From positions 1,426,001 through 1,490,000 of the forward strand of contig CAVRJN010000008.1 in assembly GCA_963721585.1 (NCBI GenBank): a stretch of DNA of 64,000 bases. Direction: 5' to 3'. Position 1 is the stretch's first letter, and each line of letters opens with the position of its first letter. A program made the position numbers and the translations under genes. The notes beneath the pieces are model-generated. The model searched no databases, had not been told where the DNA came from, and was given only the letters and a program-made list of their open reading frames with translations. Positions 41,941 through 49,805 of the stretch are shown piece by piece. The stretch comes from Bog-473 sp963721585. GTDB taxonomy: Bacteria; Actinomycetota; Acidimicrobiia; Acidimicrobiales; RAAP-2.

Positions 41941-42353
41941 GCCTCCTCCTGCCCCAGACCGAAGGCATCCCGACCCCGCGTCCCGATCGCCGCAGCGAGC
42001 CCTACTGGGAGGGCTGCCGCCGACACCAACTGCTCTACCAGCGCTGCGCCGAGTGCTCCTCTGCAGGCCTCGCCGCGTTCACGGTCTGCGCCCAATGCCA
42101 TGCGTCGTCCCCGGTCTGGGAGCCGAGCGCGGGGACCGGATCCCTCTACAGCTGGACCCTGGTCTGGCGCCCTCCTGACCCCTCATTTCGCGTGCCGTAC
42201 GCACCTGCTGTCGTCCGGCTCGACGAAGGGTTCTGGATGGTGAGCGCCGTCATCGGTTGCGAGCCCGAGGCCCTGCAGGAGAGCTTGCGGCTGGCCGTCG
42301 AATTCCACCCCGTCTCGGACGACATCACACTGCCCTACTTCCGCCCGGCCTGA
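41937..42353 (+). CDS. DUF35 OB-fold/zinc-ribbon protein, partner of the thiolase-like protein
   Basis: 138 residues from GTG overlapping the previous stop. A short helical start (PYWEGCRRHQLLYQRC) precedes a rubredoxin-like zinc ribbon with Cys37, Cys40, Cys51 and Cys54 (CAEC and CAQC), then an OB-fold (TGSLYSWTLVWRPPDPSF, VVRLDEGFWMVSAVIG). DUF35 proteins pair with thiolase-like or acyl-CoA proteins; ChsH2 carries such a domain that binds Ltp2. As a stand-alone protein it should form the Ltp2-DUF35 complex with the 40.8 kb product. Confidence 0.9.
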   Translation: MSLLLPQTEGIPTPRPDRRSEPYWEGCRRHQLLYQRCAECSSAGLAAFTVCAQCHASSPVWEPSAGTGSLYSWTLVWRPPDPSFRVPYAPAVVRLDEGFWMVSAVIGCEPEALQESLRLAVEFHPVSDDITLPYFRPA

Positions 42354-42358
42354 GCCAC

Positions 42359-42371
42359 CCTTAGGATAAGG
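42359..42371. promoter_or_regulatory. CCTTA-GGA-TAAGG repeat over the ribosome site of the class II aldolase
   Basis: A 5+5 inverted repeat ending three bases before the GTG at 42374 and including the AAGGAT ribosome-binding bases. A hairpin here could lower initiation, or the site could be an operator. Confidence 0.35.
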
Positions 42372-42373
42372 AT

Positions 42374-43144
42374 GTGCCATCCGACCGAGTCCCTGTGACG
42401 TTTCCGACGTTCGACAACATTGAGGACGAGCGCCGCCACCGCAAACAGCGTCTTGCCGCCGCATTCCGCCTGTTCGGGCACTTCGGGTTCGATGAGGGCA
42501 TCGCCGGGCACATCACCGCCCGCGACCCCGAGCGCCTCGACCACTTCTGGGTCAATCCGTTCGGCATGAACTTCAAGATGATCCGCGTGAAGGACCTGAT
42601 CCTGGTCAACGACCAGGGAGAGGTCGTCGACGGCTCGTGGCCCGTCAACCTCGCCGCGTTCGCCATCCATTCGCAGGTGCACGCGGCCCGACCGGACGTG
42701 GTGGCGGCCGCACACGCACATTCTGTACACGGCAAGTCGTGGTCCTCCCTTCGTCGCCTGCTCGACCCCATCACCCAGGACGCGTGCGCGTTCTACGGCG
42801 ACCACTCCCTGTTCGACGACTACACGGGTGTCGTCCTCGATCTCGAGGAGGGCAAGCGACTCGCCCACGCCCTCGGCGGGAACAAGGCCGTCATTCTGTC
42901 CAACCACGGGCTGTTGACCGTCGGTCAGACCTCCGTCGACGAAGCGGCGTGGTGGTTCATCACGATGGAGCGCACGTGCCAGGCGCAGCTGTTGGCAGAA
43001 GCGGCCGGCACTCCTGTGCTCATCGACGCCGACCAGGCCAAGAAGACCGCAGGGCAGGTCGGTCCGTACATGGCCGGATGGCGCGCCTTTCAGCCACTCT
43101 ACGAATGGATCGTGTCGGTCCAGCCCGATCTGCTCGACGAGTAA
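42374..43144 (+). CDS. Class II aldolase/adducin-family protein
   Basis: 256 residues from GTG. The zinc ligands of class II (fuculose-phosphate-type) aldolases are visible as His114 and His116 (AAHAHSVHG) and His178 (LSNHGLL). An ITARDP segment lies near the N-terminus. It may cleave or form a C-C bond, or decarboxylate, a hydroxy-keto substrate; many non-sugar actinobacterial members have no known substrate. It follows the Ltp2/DUF35 genes by 20 bases in the same direction, so it may process the ketone or aldehyde they release. It ends 16 bases from the convergent ABM gene. Confidence 0.88.
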   Translation: MPSDRVPVTFPTFDNIEDERRHRKQRLAAAFRLFGHFGFDEGIAGHITARDPERLDHFWVNPFGMNFKMIRVKDLILVNDQGEVVDGSWPVNLAAFAIHSQVHAARPDVVAAAHAHSVHGKSWSSLRRLLDPITQDACAFYGDHSLFDDYTGVVLDLEEGKRLAHALGGNKAVILSNHGLLTVGQTSVDEAAWWFITMERTCQAQLLAEAAGTPVLIDADQAKKTAGQVGPYMAGWRAFQPLYEWIVSVQPDLLDE

Positions 43145-43160
43145 CTCGGACTGGTTCGGC

Positions 43161-43478
43161 TCAAGAGCCCTCGCTCACCGCGCCCCAGCCTTCGCCGGGC
43201 GTCTCGACGTGGATGATCTCCGGAGCGGCCGCCAGAAGGCGCGGCATGTCCGCCATCGCCGCCTTGAAGTGCTCCGACGACACGTGCGCCTCTCCTGCTT
43301 CGGCGTCGCGGAAGCCCTCAATGAGGAACCAGAGATTGGGGTCGTCGGCGCTCTGGCACCAGTCGAAGAAGAGGTTGCCGGGCTCCGCCCGTGACGCGGC
43401 GATGTAGTCCGCGATCAACGAGGGGAACTCGTCGGCGTACTTGGCGCGAACGGGCTGCTTGACTACGTTGAAGATCAT
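43161..43478 (-). CDS. Antibiotic-biosynthesis-monooxygenase (ABM)-like small protein
   Basis: 105 residues with a single dimeric alpha-beta barrel domain: VVKQPVRAKYADEFPSLIADY, FFDWCQSADDPNLWFLIEGF, then HVSSEHFKAAMADMPRLLA. Members include cofactor-free quinol monooxygenases, heme-degrading proteins and plain binding proteins; no heme or metal motif is evident. It is 43 bases downstream of the P450 on the same strand and probably the last gene of the six-gene unit 47919-43161. Function unknown. Confidence 0.8.
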   Translation of the reverse strand: MIFNVVKQPVRAKYADEFPSLIADYIAASRAEPGNLFFDWCQSADDPNLWFLIEGFRDAEAGEAHVSSEHFKAAMADMPRLLAAAPEIIHVETPGEGWGAVSEGS

Positions 43479-43521
43479 CTGACGCTCCCCTGTTGTTCCG
43501 GCATCCGGCGCTACTGCACTC

Positions 43522-44817
43522 TCACGACGCCGGCTGGGCCGGTCTCAGCTCCAGGTGGAGCCGGGTCAGGCCTCGGAGAATGTAGGTCGGCATGTAGTCG
43601 TAGCGGCGGGCATCGGGCGGCCCGTGGTGCTCCTCGGAAATACCGATGTGCGTGGTGCGGTCGAGCAGCCGCTCAATGCTCACCCTTGTCTCCAGCCGGG
43701 CGAGCGGGCCTCCCGGACAGCTGTGCACCCCGCGACCGAAGGCCAGGTGCTCGCGCGCGTTGTCACGCTCGACCTGGAACTCGTTCGGGTCGGAGAACCG
43801 GCGCGGATCGCGGTTGGCGGCGCCGTTGAGCACCATCACGGTGACTCCGGCCGGGATGTCGACCCCGCCCACCGAGGCCGGGCAGCGCGCCAGCCGGAAA
43901 TCACCCTTGACCGGGGCCTCCATCCGGAGCGTCTCCTCGACGAAATTCGGGATGAGGTCTCGTCGGTCGCGGAGCAGCTGCTGCAGGTCCGGGTCATCCC
44001 CGATCAGCTGCAGGGCGGTACCGAGGAGACGGACGGTCGTCTCCTGGCCGGCAGCGAAGACGTTGGTGGCCACACGCACGACGTCGATGACCTCCGGGAG
44101 GTCGCCGTTCGGGAACGTCGTGCTGGCCAGCGCCGTGAGGACATCGTCGCGCGGCGTGCGGCGGCGGTCTTCGATGTAGCGGCTGAACCGCTCGTAGAGC
44201 CACTCCAAGGGGTTGTGTGACATCTCGGACTCCGTGCTGCCAACTCCCCCACCCCGGTTCTGGCGGGATAGGGCGGCGCGGAATTCCTCGTGGTCCGACT
44301 CGGGGACACCCAGCAGGTCGGCGATGACGAACATGGCGAACGGGTTGGCGTATCCCCTCATGAGCTCGTGCTCCTCGCCTCCCATGAGCTCGTCGATCTG
44401 ACGGTCGGCCAACCGCCACACGAAATCCTCGTTCTCCTTGAGCCGCTTCGGCGTGAGCTGGCGCATCAGCAGGTGCCGGTGGTCGTAGTGCGCCGGGGGG
44501 TCCATGGTGATGATCTGGTCGCTGAACGGGAGTTCGCCCCGGTGCTCCGCAATGAGGTCACTGACGTTCTCCTGCCCTTCGAGCGGGACGGGGAACCCGG
44601 GGAACGGGCCGGTGACGGAGTTGCAGGACGAGAAGGTGTCGGGGTCCGTGTAGACGGCGAAGGCTTCCTCGTACCCGGTCACCATGTAGACCCCGTAGGA
44701 AGGCTCCCGGCGGACGGGGCACTGCTCACGCAGCCAATCGAAGTACGGGTACGGGTCGGCCACGGTCTCTGTGCCGCGGAAGAAGTCCAGGGCGTCGTAG
44801 TCGAGGGCGTCGGTCAT
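43522..44817 (-). CDS. Cytochrome P450
   Basis: 431 residues from ATG with AAGGAGA five bases upstream. I-helix AAGQETTVRLLG, K-helix EETLR and heme loop FGRGVHSCPGGPLARLE. It is a clear sister of the 37.1 kb P450 (shared SCNSVTGPF, FPVPLEG, TMDPPAH and TPKRLKENE blocks). The ATG overlaps the TGA of the SnoaL-like gene, so P450, SnoaL-like, Rieske and CMD proteins come from one coupled transcript. Electron donors are not encoded nearby. Confidence 0.95.
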   Translation of the reverse strand: MTDALDYDALDFFRGTETVADPYPYFDWLREQCPVRREPSYGVYMVTGYEEAFAVYTDPDTFSSCNSVTGPFPGFPVPLEGQENVSDLIAEHRGELPFSDQIITMDPPAHYDHRHLLMRQLTPKRLKENEDFVWRLADRQIDELMGGEEHELMRGYANPFAMFVIADLLGVPESDHEEFRAALSRQNRGGGVGSTESEMSHNPLEWLYERFSRYIEDRRRTPRDDVLTALASTTFPNGDLPEVIDVVRVATNVFAAGQETTVRLLGTALQLIGDDPDLQQLLRDRRDLIPNFVEETLRMEAPVKGDFRLARCPASVGGVDIPAGVTVMVLNGAANRDPRRFSDPNEFQVERDNAREHLAFGRGVHSCPGGPLARLETRVSIERLLDRTTHIGISEEHHGPPDARRYDYMPTYILRGLTRLHLELRPAQPAS

Positions 44818-45236
44818 GTTGTCTCCTTGCCTGGGGCCGGTTCGGTCACGAACGTGGCCGCACGATGATGGAATCGCCACAGTGCCCCGTCACGGTGCAG
44901 CACATCGTCGTAGCGACCGACGAGCTTGATGTCCCATCCGCCGTCTCCCAGCAGAATGAAGACGACATCGCTGACCGCGGTGGCCTCGTCCTCGCTCCAG
45001 GTCTCGACGACGGTGTTGAGGACGAGGTGGCGCTGGGGACGCCGGGGCGCCCATTTGGTGTACGCCCGACGGAGGGCATCGTGCCCCGCGTGGGTGCCCA
45101 TGCCCGGAATGTCGCACACCCCGTCGGGGCAGAACGTGGCGACGACGTCCTCGGTCCGTCCGTCGTCCAGCGCCTGCGTGTAGATCGCCAGGGCGGCCCG
45201 CACCCCTTCGGAGACCTCAGCGAACGTCGTGCTCAC
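44814..45236 (-). CDS. SnoaL/NTF2-like protein
   Basis: 140 residues from GTG, GGGGAGGA upstream. EVSEGVRAALAIYTQALDDG, VVATFCPDGVCDIP and DGALWRFHHRAATFV trace the NTF2-like fold. In ring-hydroxylating dioxygenases the beta subunit has this fold, and this gene directly follows a Rieske alpha-subunit gene by 16 bases, so it could be its beta subunit. But at 140 residues and with an intact hydrophobic pocket it may equally be a dehydratase or isomerase. Its TGA overlaps the P450 start. Confidence 0.8.
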   Translation of the reverse strand: MSTTFAEVSEGVRAALAIYTQALDDGRTEDVVATFCPDGVCDIPGMGTHAGHDALRRAYTKWAPRRPQRHLVLNTVVETWSEDEATAVSDVVFILLGDGGWDIKLVGRYDDVLHRDGALWRFHHRAATFVTEPAPGKETT

Positions 45237-45252
45237 GGCTCTCGTCCTCCCC

Positions 45253-46587
45253 TCAGAACCCCAGGTCCACCACGGGACGCTCCAGGGGGTTCACGTTCAC
45301 GGCGCGCAGGGCGGCCTCGAGTTGCGGGTAGGGGCGCCCGGCCAAGAAGCCGTCGAGGGTGCGCTCGAAATTGGCGATGCCGCCCTCTGCGCCTTCTGAG
45401 AGGCGCATGTAGTCGAAACCCTTGTTGTGCAGGCCCTTTTGCTGGCGCGGCAGGTTGGAGAAGTCCTGGGTGGGGATGGGCGGGATGCGCTCGTCGTCAA
45501 AGCTGCGCGGCACCGGTGGCGCGGGAGGCCCGGGCTCGTGACCTTCCGGGTAGCGCGTCAACGACCAGATCTCCATGAGGGTCTCTTCGGGCCCGAGCGG
45601 TCTGAAGCGGTACGAGGTGGCGCTCGAGTACATGGGGAGCACGAAGTAGTGGGGGAAGGCGTAGAACATCGTCTCGTTGATGCCTTGGGCCTCGAGCTCG
45701 TTGAGGTCGGGGATGACCGAGCCGCGTTCTGTGTGCCAGGCCACCACAGCGTCGTTGAGGCTGTGGTGCCACGTCGCCATGGCCTCTGTCGGGTCTTTTG
45801 ACAAAGAGATCGCGCGCTGGCGCTCGGCGATGGCCACGTCGTTGGCGTGGACCATGCCCCCCATGCCCTCGCTCATGACGTGGAGGTAGTGCAGCTCGGC
45901 GTCTATGAAGACCTCTGGGTCGAAGGCTTCGGGATCTCTCGGGGCGAAACGCTTGGGTATGACCAGCTCGGGATGGGTCTCGATCACGTGGTACTGCTCC
46001 AAGAAGGCCTCTTGAGCCAACTTCCAGTTGACCGGGAGCACGAAGGCCTCCCACCATTCTGTGCGAAAGGCCTCCACCTTCCAGGCGTCACAGATGGTGG
46101 CGAAGGGCTCGATGCAGCCGCGCAGCGGCGGCGCGTCGTCAGTGAGGTTGATCCACGCACAGCCACCCCAGAGCTCGCAGCGCACCGGGACCAGGTCGAT
46201 ATCGCCTGCGACCAGGTTGTGCTCTGAGAAGGACTTCTTCTTCGAGACGAACGTGTTCTTGCCGTCGAGGCCGTAGCACCAGCCGTGGAAGGGGCAGGTG
46301 AAACCGCTTCTCAGCGTCCCGCGGCCTTGGACCACCTTCACGCCCCGGTGCCGGCAGGCGTTCTGGAAGGCGCCCACCTCGGTCTCCGAGGTGCGCACCA
46401 CGATGACGGACTGGTCGAGGATCTCGTACTCGACGAAGTCCCCGACACCGGGGATCTCTTCGAGCCGGCAGGCCATCTGCCACACCCGGGGCCAGAGCTG
46501 CTGGGCTTCCAACGCGTAGAAATCGGGGTCGTAATAGCGCTCCTTGGGGATCTGGTCGGGGACCACGACGGCGTGTGGGACGCTCAT
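45253..46587 (-). CDS. Rieske non-heme iron oxygenase, terminal component
   Basis: 444 residues. Rieske cluster ligands Cys78/His80 (CRHRG) and Cys98/His101 (CPFHGW) are followed by the mononuclear iron site in NWKLAQEAFLEQYHVIETH (His200 and His205), with Glu197 in place of the bridging Asp. That E-x-Y-H form is seen in choline/carnitine-monooxygenase-type enzymes. The protein differs from the 12.7 kb Rieske oxygenase in spacing. Its ATG overlaps the end of the CMD gene (ATGA) and it is 16 bases ahead of the SnoaL-like gene. No reductase is adjacent. Confidence 0.94.
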   Translation of the reverse strand: MSVPHAVVVPDQIPKERYYDPDFYALEAQQLWPRVWQMACRLEEIPGVGDFVEYEILDQSVIVVRTSETEVGAFQNACRHRGVKVVQGRGTLRSGFTCPFHGWCYGLDGKNTFVSKKKSFSEHNLVAGDIDLVPVRCELWGGCAWINLTDDAPPLRGCIEPFATICDAWKVEAFRTEWWEAFVLPVNWKLAQEAFLEQYHVIETHPELVIPKRFAPRDPEAFDPEVFIDAELHYLHVMSEGMGGMVHANDVAIAERQRAISLSKDPTEAMATWHHSLNDAVVAWHTERGSVIPDLNELEAQGINETMFYAFPHYFVLPMYSSATSYRFRPLGPEETLMEIWSLTRYPEGHEPGPPAPPVPRSFDDERIPPIPTQDFSNLPRQQKGLHNKGFDYMRLSEGAEGGIANFERTLDGFLAGRPYPQLEAALRAVNVNPLERPVVDLGF

Positions 46588-47168
46588 TGCTGCATCAGGT
46601 CATCGTCCAGCGGCACACCGAACGTGCGGAGCGCCATGGCCAGGACGTCGTAGGCGCCCACGGTGAAGACGACGTCCATCATCTGGCGGTCGTCGAAGTC
46701 GGCTGCGAGCGTCGCCCACGTCTGCTCGCCGATGAGCGCGTCACCGAGGAGCTCGTCGACGGCCCGCAAGAGCGCCCGCTCCAGGTCGGACCACTCGGGA
46801 GCGTCGGTCCCGGCCCCGACCCGCGCCACCTCGTCCGGGTCGACGCCGTTGTCGCCGGCGCTCGCGACGTGCTGCCGCCACTCGTACTCGGAGTCGCGGA
46901 CCGCGGCCACCCGCAACACGAGCAGCTCGCGGTGGCGTGGCGTCAGCGTCGACCCGTACATGACCTGGCCGCTGAAGGTGTTGTAGGCCAGCGCGAGCTC
47001 CGGGTAGCGGGCCAGCACGCCCAACGCATTGAGCCCCTTCGGGCCGCTCCCCCCTTTGGGCCGACCGGTCGGCGGCAGCAAGGGGGCCAGCGACTCGCCG
47101 GCCGCCTTGGACCACTCCTTGGGCGGCAACGGCGTCAGGCGTGGCGATTCAGGTGTTGCGGCCACCAT
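46584..47168 (-). CDS. Carboxymuconolactone decarboxylase-family protein
   Basis: 194 residues. TPRHRELLVLRVAAVRDSEYEWRQHVASAGD is the family core (quoted as HRELLVLRV and SEYEWRQH), with Tyr instead of the AhpD Cys, as in the 31.8 kb protein. The gene starts inside the last 20 bases of the SDR and ends in ATGA overlap with the Rieske gene. A repeated link of this CMD sub-type to oxygenases suggests a role with the oxidised product, but no reaction can be assigned. Confidence 0.87.
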   Translation of the reverse strand: MVAATPESPRLTPLPPKEWSKAAGESLAPLLPPTGRPKGGSGPKGLNALGVLARYPELALAYNTFSGQVMYGSTLTPRHRELLVLRVAAVRDSEYEWRQHVASAGDNGVDPDEVARVGAGTDAPEWSDLERALLRAVDELLGDALIGEQTWATLAADFDDRQMMDVVFTVGAYDVLAMALRTFGVPLDDDLMQQ

Positions 47169-47919
47169 TGACCCCCAAAACTTGGCCCGTGATGTAGCTC
47201 GCCTCGTCGCGTACGAGGAAGGCGCACATGGCTGCGACGTCCTCCGGGTGACCGATCCGCCGCACCGGCGTCAACGACTCGTGGTGCTCGACGCCCTCGC
47301 CAAGGAGGCCCTTGCTCTCCTGGCGCCGCAGCATCGGGGTGTCGATGAAGCCGGGCGGGATGGTGTTGACGGTGATCCCCTTCGGCCCGAGTTCGAGCGC
47401 GAGTGACTTCGTGAAGCCGATCACGCCTGCCTTGGCCGCGACGTAGTGCGTCATGTATTGCTGACCGCTGTGCGCGCTGGACGACGAGATGTTCACGATG
47501 CGACCCCAGCCATACTCCACCATGTCGGGCACCACCGCCTGGCAGCAGTTGAAAGTCCCGGTGAGGTTCACATTCAGCAGGAGCTGCCACTTCTCCGGCG
47601 TGATCTTCAGGAAGGGGTCGACGGCATGGATGCCGGCGTTGTTGACCAGGATCGTCGGCGGCCCGAGCCCGGCCCGGACCTGCGCCACGCCAACATCGAT
47701 CTGCGCCCGGTCGGTCACGTCGACCGTTACGCCCAGCGCACGGCCCCCTGCTGCGGCGATGGTGCCGGCGGCGTCCTCGGCCGCCCCTCCCTCGCGGTCG
47801 AACACCGCGACAGCCATGCCGTCGGCGGCCAGCCGTTCGCTGATGGCCCGACCGATACCAGAGGCGCCGCCGGTGACGATCGCCACCCGTGGCCGGCCGC
47901 CGTCGCCGGCATCACTCAT
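47149..47919 (-). CDS. SDR-family oxidoreductase, FabG-like
   Basis: 256 residues from ATG at 47919 (the frame is open to 48000). TGGASGIG at 16-23, NISSSS near 143-148, Tyr159 and Lys163 (YVAAK), C-terminal YITGQVLGVNGG. Third member of the 4.3/38.4 kb SDR set. First gene of the six-gene minus-strand operon whose divergent promoter contains the GGTCGGTACA operator at 48014-48029, shared with two other promoters in this window. Confidence 0.92.
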   Translation of the reverse strand: MSDAGDGGRPRVAIVTGGASGIGRAISERLAADGMAVAVFDREGGAAEDAAGTIAAAGGRALGVTVDVTDRAQIDVGVAQVRAGLGPPTILVNNAGIHAVDPFLKITPEKWQLLLNVNLTGTFNCCQAVVPDMVEYGWGRIVNISSSSAHSGQQYMTHYVAAKAGVIGFTKSLALELGPKGITVNTIPPGFIDTPMLRRQESKGLLGEGVEHHESLTPVRRIGHPEDVAAMCAFLVRDEASYITGQVLGVNGGRNT

Positions 47920-48013
47920 GGCACGTGCCGTCCCCTCGTCCCAGGTCTCCCGTCGTGTGGACTGCCATCTGCCGAGCCTCCTCGTGCCCGGGACAGGCAC
48001 AGCCGAGAAGATA

Positions 48014-48029
48014 TACTAACCGGTCGGTA
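48014..48029. promoter_or_regulatory. Operator copy 1: TACTAACC/GGTCGGTA
   Basis: 16-base near-palindrome between the SDR operon (minus, starts 47919) and BVMO (plus, starts 48117). Extends on the right as GGTCGGTACAA, shared with copies at 50919 and 56385. Typical size and symmetry for a TetR dimer site. Confidence 0.75.
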
Positions 48030-48116
48030 CAATCTGCCCGGTGGGCTCCGGCGACGCGCACCGTGTCTGCTTGTGAGCCGCACATGCCCGTGACCGGCTC
48101 ACCGCCGCGGAGGCTC

Positions 48117-49784
48117 ATGACATCTCCCGAACCCGCATCCGACCAGACCACGAGCCGGCCCGCCGCCGACGTCGACGTGCTCGTGGTCGGTGGGGGCATC
48201 ACCGGTATCTACCAGCTCTACCTGGCACGCGAAGCGGGATTCTCCGTGCAACTGCTCGAGGCGGGCAGCGGCGTCGGTGGCACCTGGTACTGGAATCGCT
48301 ACCCGGGTGCGCGTTTCGATTCGGAGAGCTACACCTACGCCTACCTCTTCTCCCGCGAGCTCTTCGAGGATTGGGAGTGGCGGGAGCACTTCGCCGAGCA
48401 ACCGGAGATCGAGCGCTACCTCAACCACGTGGTGGACCGGTTCGACCTCAGGCGCCACATGCGTTTCGGCGCCCGCGTCACGTCGGCCGAGTACGACGAG
48501 CGGACCGCGCTATGGACGGTGACCGACGACACCGGCACCGTCGTCCGGGCGCACCACTTCGTTGCCGCCACGGGCGTTCTTTCGATCCCCCACTTCCCCG
48601 ACGTGCCCGGGCGGGATGAATTCGGAGGCGAGTCGTTCCACACGGGTCTGTGGCCGGACGCCCACGTCGACTTCACCGGCAAGCGGGTCGCCGTCGTCGG
48701 TACCGGATCGAGCGGGGTGCAGATCATCCCCGTCATCGCCGAGACGGCGGCCTCCCTGACGGTGCTGCAGCGCTCGCCCAACTGGTGCACGCCGCTCAAC
48801 AACGCGCCCATCACGCCCGACGAGCAGGTGCAGCTCCGGAAGGACTTCGAGTCGATCCGCGCCACGCTGAACACGTCGCCTAGCGGATTTCTCCACGCCC
48901 CGCACGACCGGGCCGCCTTCGACGACTCGGAGGAGGAACGCGCCGCGTTCTTCGAGGAGATGTGGAAGAGCCGGGGCTTCTCGAAGCTCACCAGCAACTA
49001 CAGCGACGTGATGTTCGACGGCGAGGCGAATGCGGCGTGGTGCGACTTCATCGCCGAGAAGATCCGCGGCATAGTCGAGGACCCCGAGACGGCGGACCGG
49101 CTGATCCCCAAGGATCACCGGTTCGGCGAGAAGCGCCCGCCCTTCGTCGCCACCTACTTCGAGACCTACAACGAGTCGCACGTGGAGCTGGTCGACCTGC
49201 AGGCGACGCCCATGGTCCGGGTGACCGCGCAGGGCATCGAGACGACGGAAGGGCTTCGGGAGTTCGACATGATCGTCTGGGCCACCGGCTTCGACTTCGG
49301 CACCGGCGCGCTGGCCCGCATGGGCATCCGGGGGCGGGAAGGCCGTGCGCTCGTCGATCACTGGGCCGATGGCCCGAAGACGTTCCTCGGGATTCAGACC
49401 AGCGGGTTCCCCAACTTCTACTTCCCCGGTGGGCCCCATGCCGCCGCCGGCAACAATCCCCGCTACAACGGCGACCAGGTGGAGTTCGTGATCGACATGC
49501 TGCTGCATCTGCGGGAGACCGGCTGCGACGTCATTGAGGTCACCGAAGCCGCTGAGGAGAAGTGGACGGCCATGGTGGACCGCTGGGCGACCAAGGCGCC
49601 CGCCTTCGGCGAGAGCAGCTACTACTTCGGGACGAACATCCCCGGCAAGCCCCGCAAGTACCTGCTGAACTCAGCCGGTCGGCCGAAGCTGCTCGCGGAC
49701 ATCGCCAAGATCAAGGAGACCAACTACGCAGCCTTCACGTTGTCGCGGTGCGCCGGGGGCGGGGTCGGGGCCTCCGAAGCCTGA
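48117..49784 (+). CDS. Flavin-containing Baeyer-Villiger monooxygenase (cyclohexanone-monooxygenase type)
   Basis: 555 residues. FAD motif GGGITG (25-30), NADPH motif GTGSSG (195-200) and the exact BVMO fingerprint F169-G-G-E-S-F-H175-T-G-L-W179-P180, plus WATGFD later. It would insert oxygen next to a ketone to give an ester or lactone using NADPH and O2. The ATG at 48117 has GGAGG directly upstream; an ATG eleven codons earlier lacks one. Divergent from the SDR/CMD/Rieske/P450 operon across operator copy 1. A hydrolase-type cyclase gene and an amidohydrolase follow, which could open a lactone product. Confidence 0.95.
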   Translation: MTSPEPASDQTTSRPAADVDVLVVGGGITGIYQLYLAREAGFSVQLLEAGSGVGGTWYWNRYPGARFDSESYTYAYLFSRELFEDWEWREHFAEQPEIERYLNHVVDRFDLRRHMRFGARVTSAEYDERTALWTVTDDTGTVVRAHHFVAATGVLSIPHFPDVPGRDEFGGESFHTGLWPDAHVDFTGKRVAVVGTGSSGVQIIPVIAETAASLTVLQRSPNWCTPLNNAPITPDEQVQLRKDFESIRATLNTSPSGFLHAPHDRAAFDDSEEERAAFFEEMWKSRGFSKLTSNYSDVMFDGEANAAWCDFIAEKIRGIVEDPETADRLIPKDHRFGEKRPPFVATYFETYNESHVELVDLQATPMVRVTAQGIETTEGLREFDMIVWATGFDFGTGALARMGIRGREGRALVDHWADGPKTFLGIQTSGFPNFYFPGGPHAAAGNNPRYNGDQVEFVIDMLLHLRETGCDVIEVTEAAEEKWTAMVDRWATKAPAFGESSYYFGTNIPGKPRKYLLNSAGRPKLLADIAKIKETNYAAFTLSRCAGGGVGASEA

Positions 49785-49805
49785 TCCGCCGCCGGCGCGT
49801 TCGCA

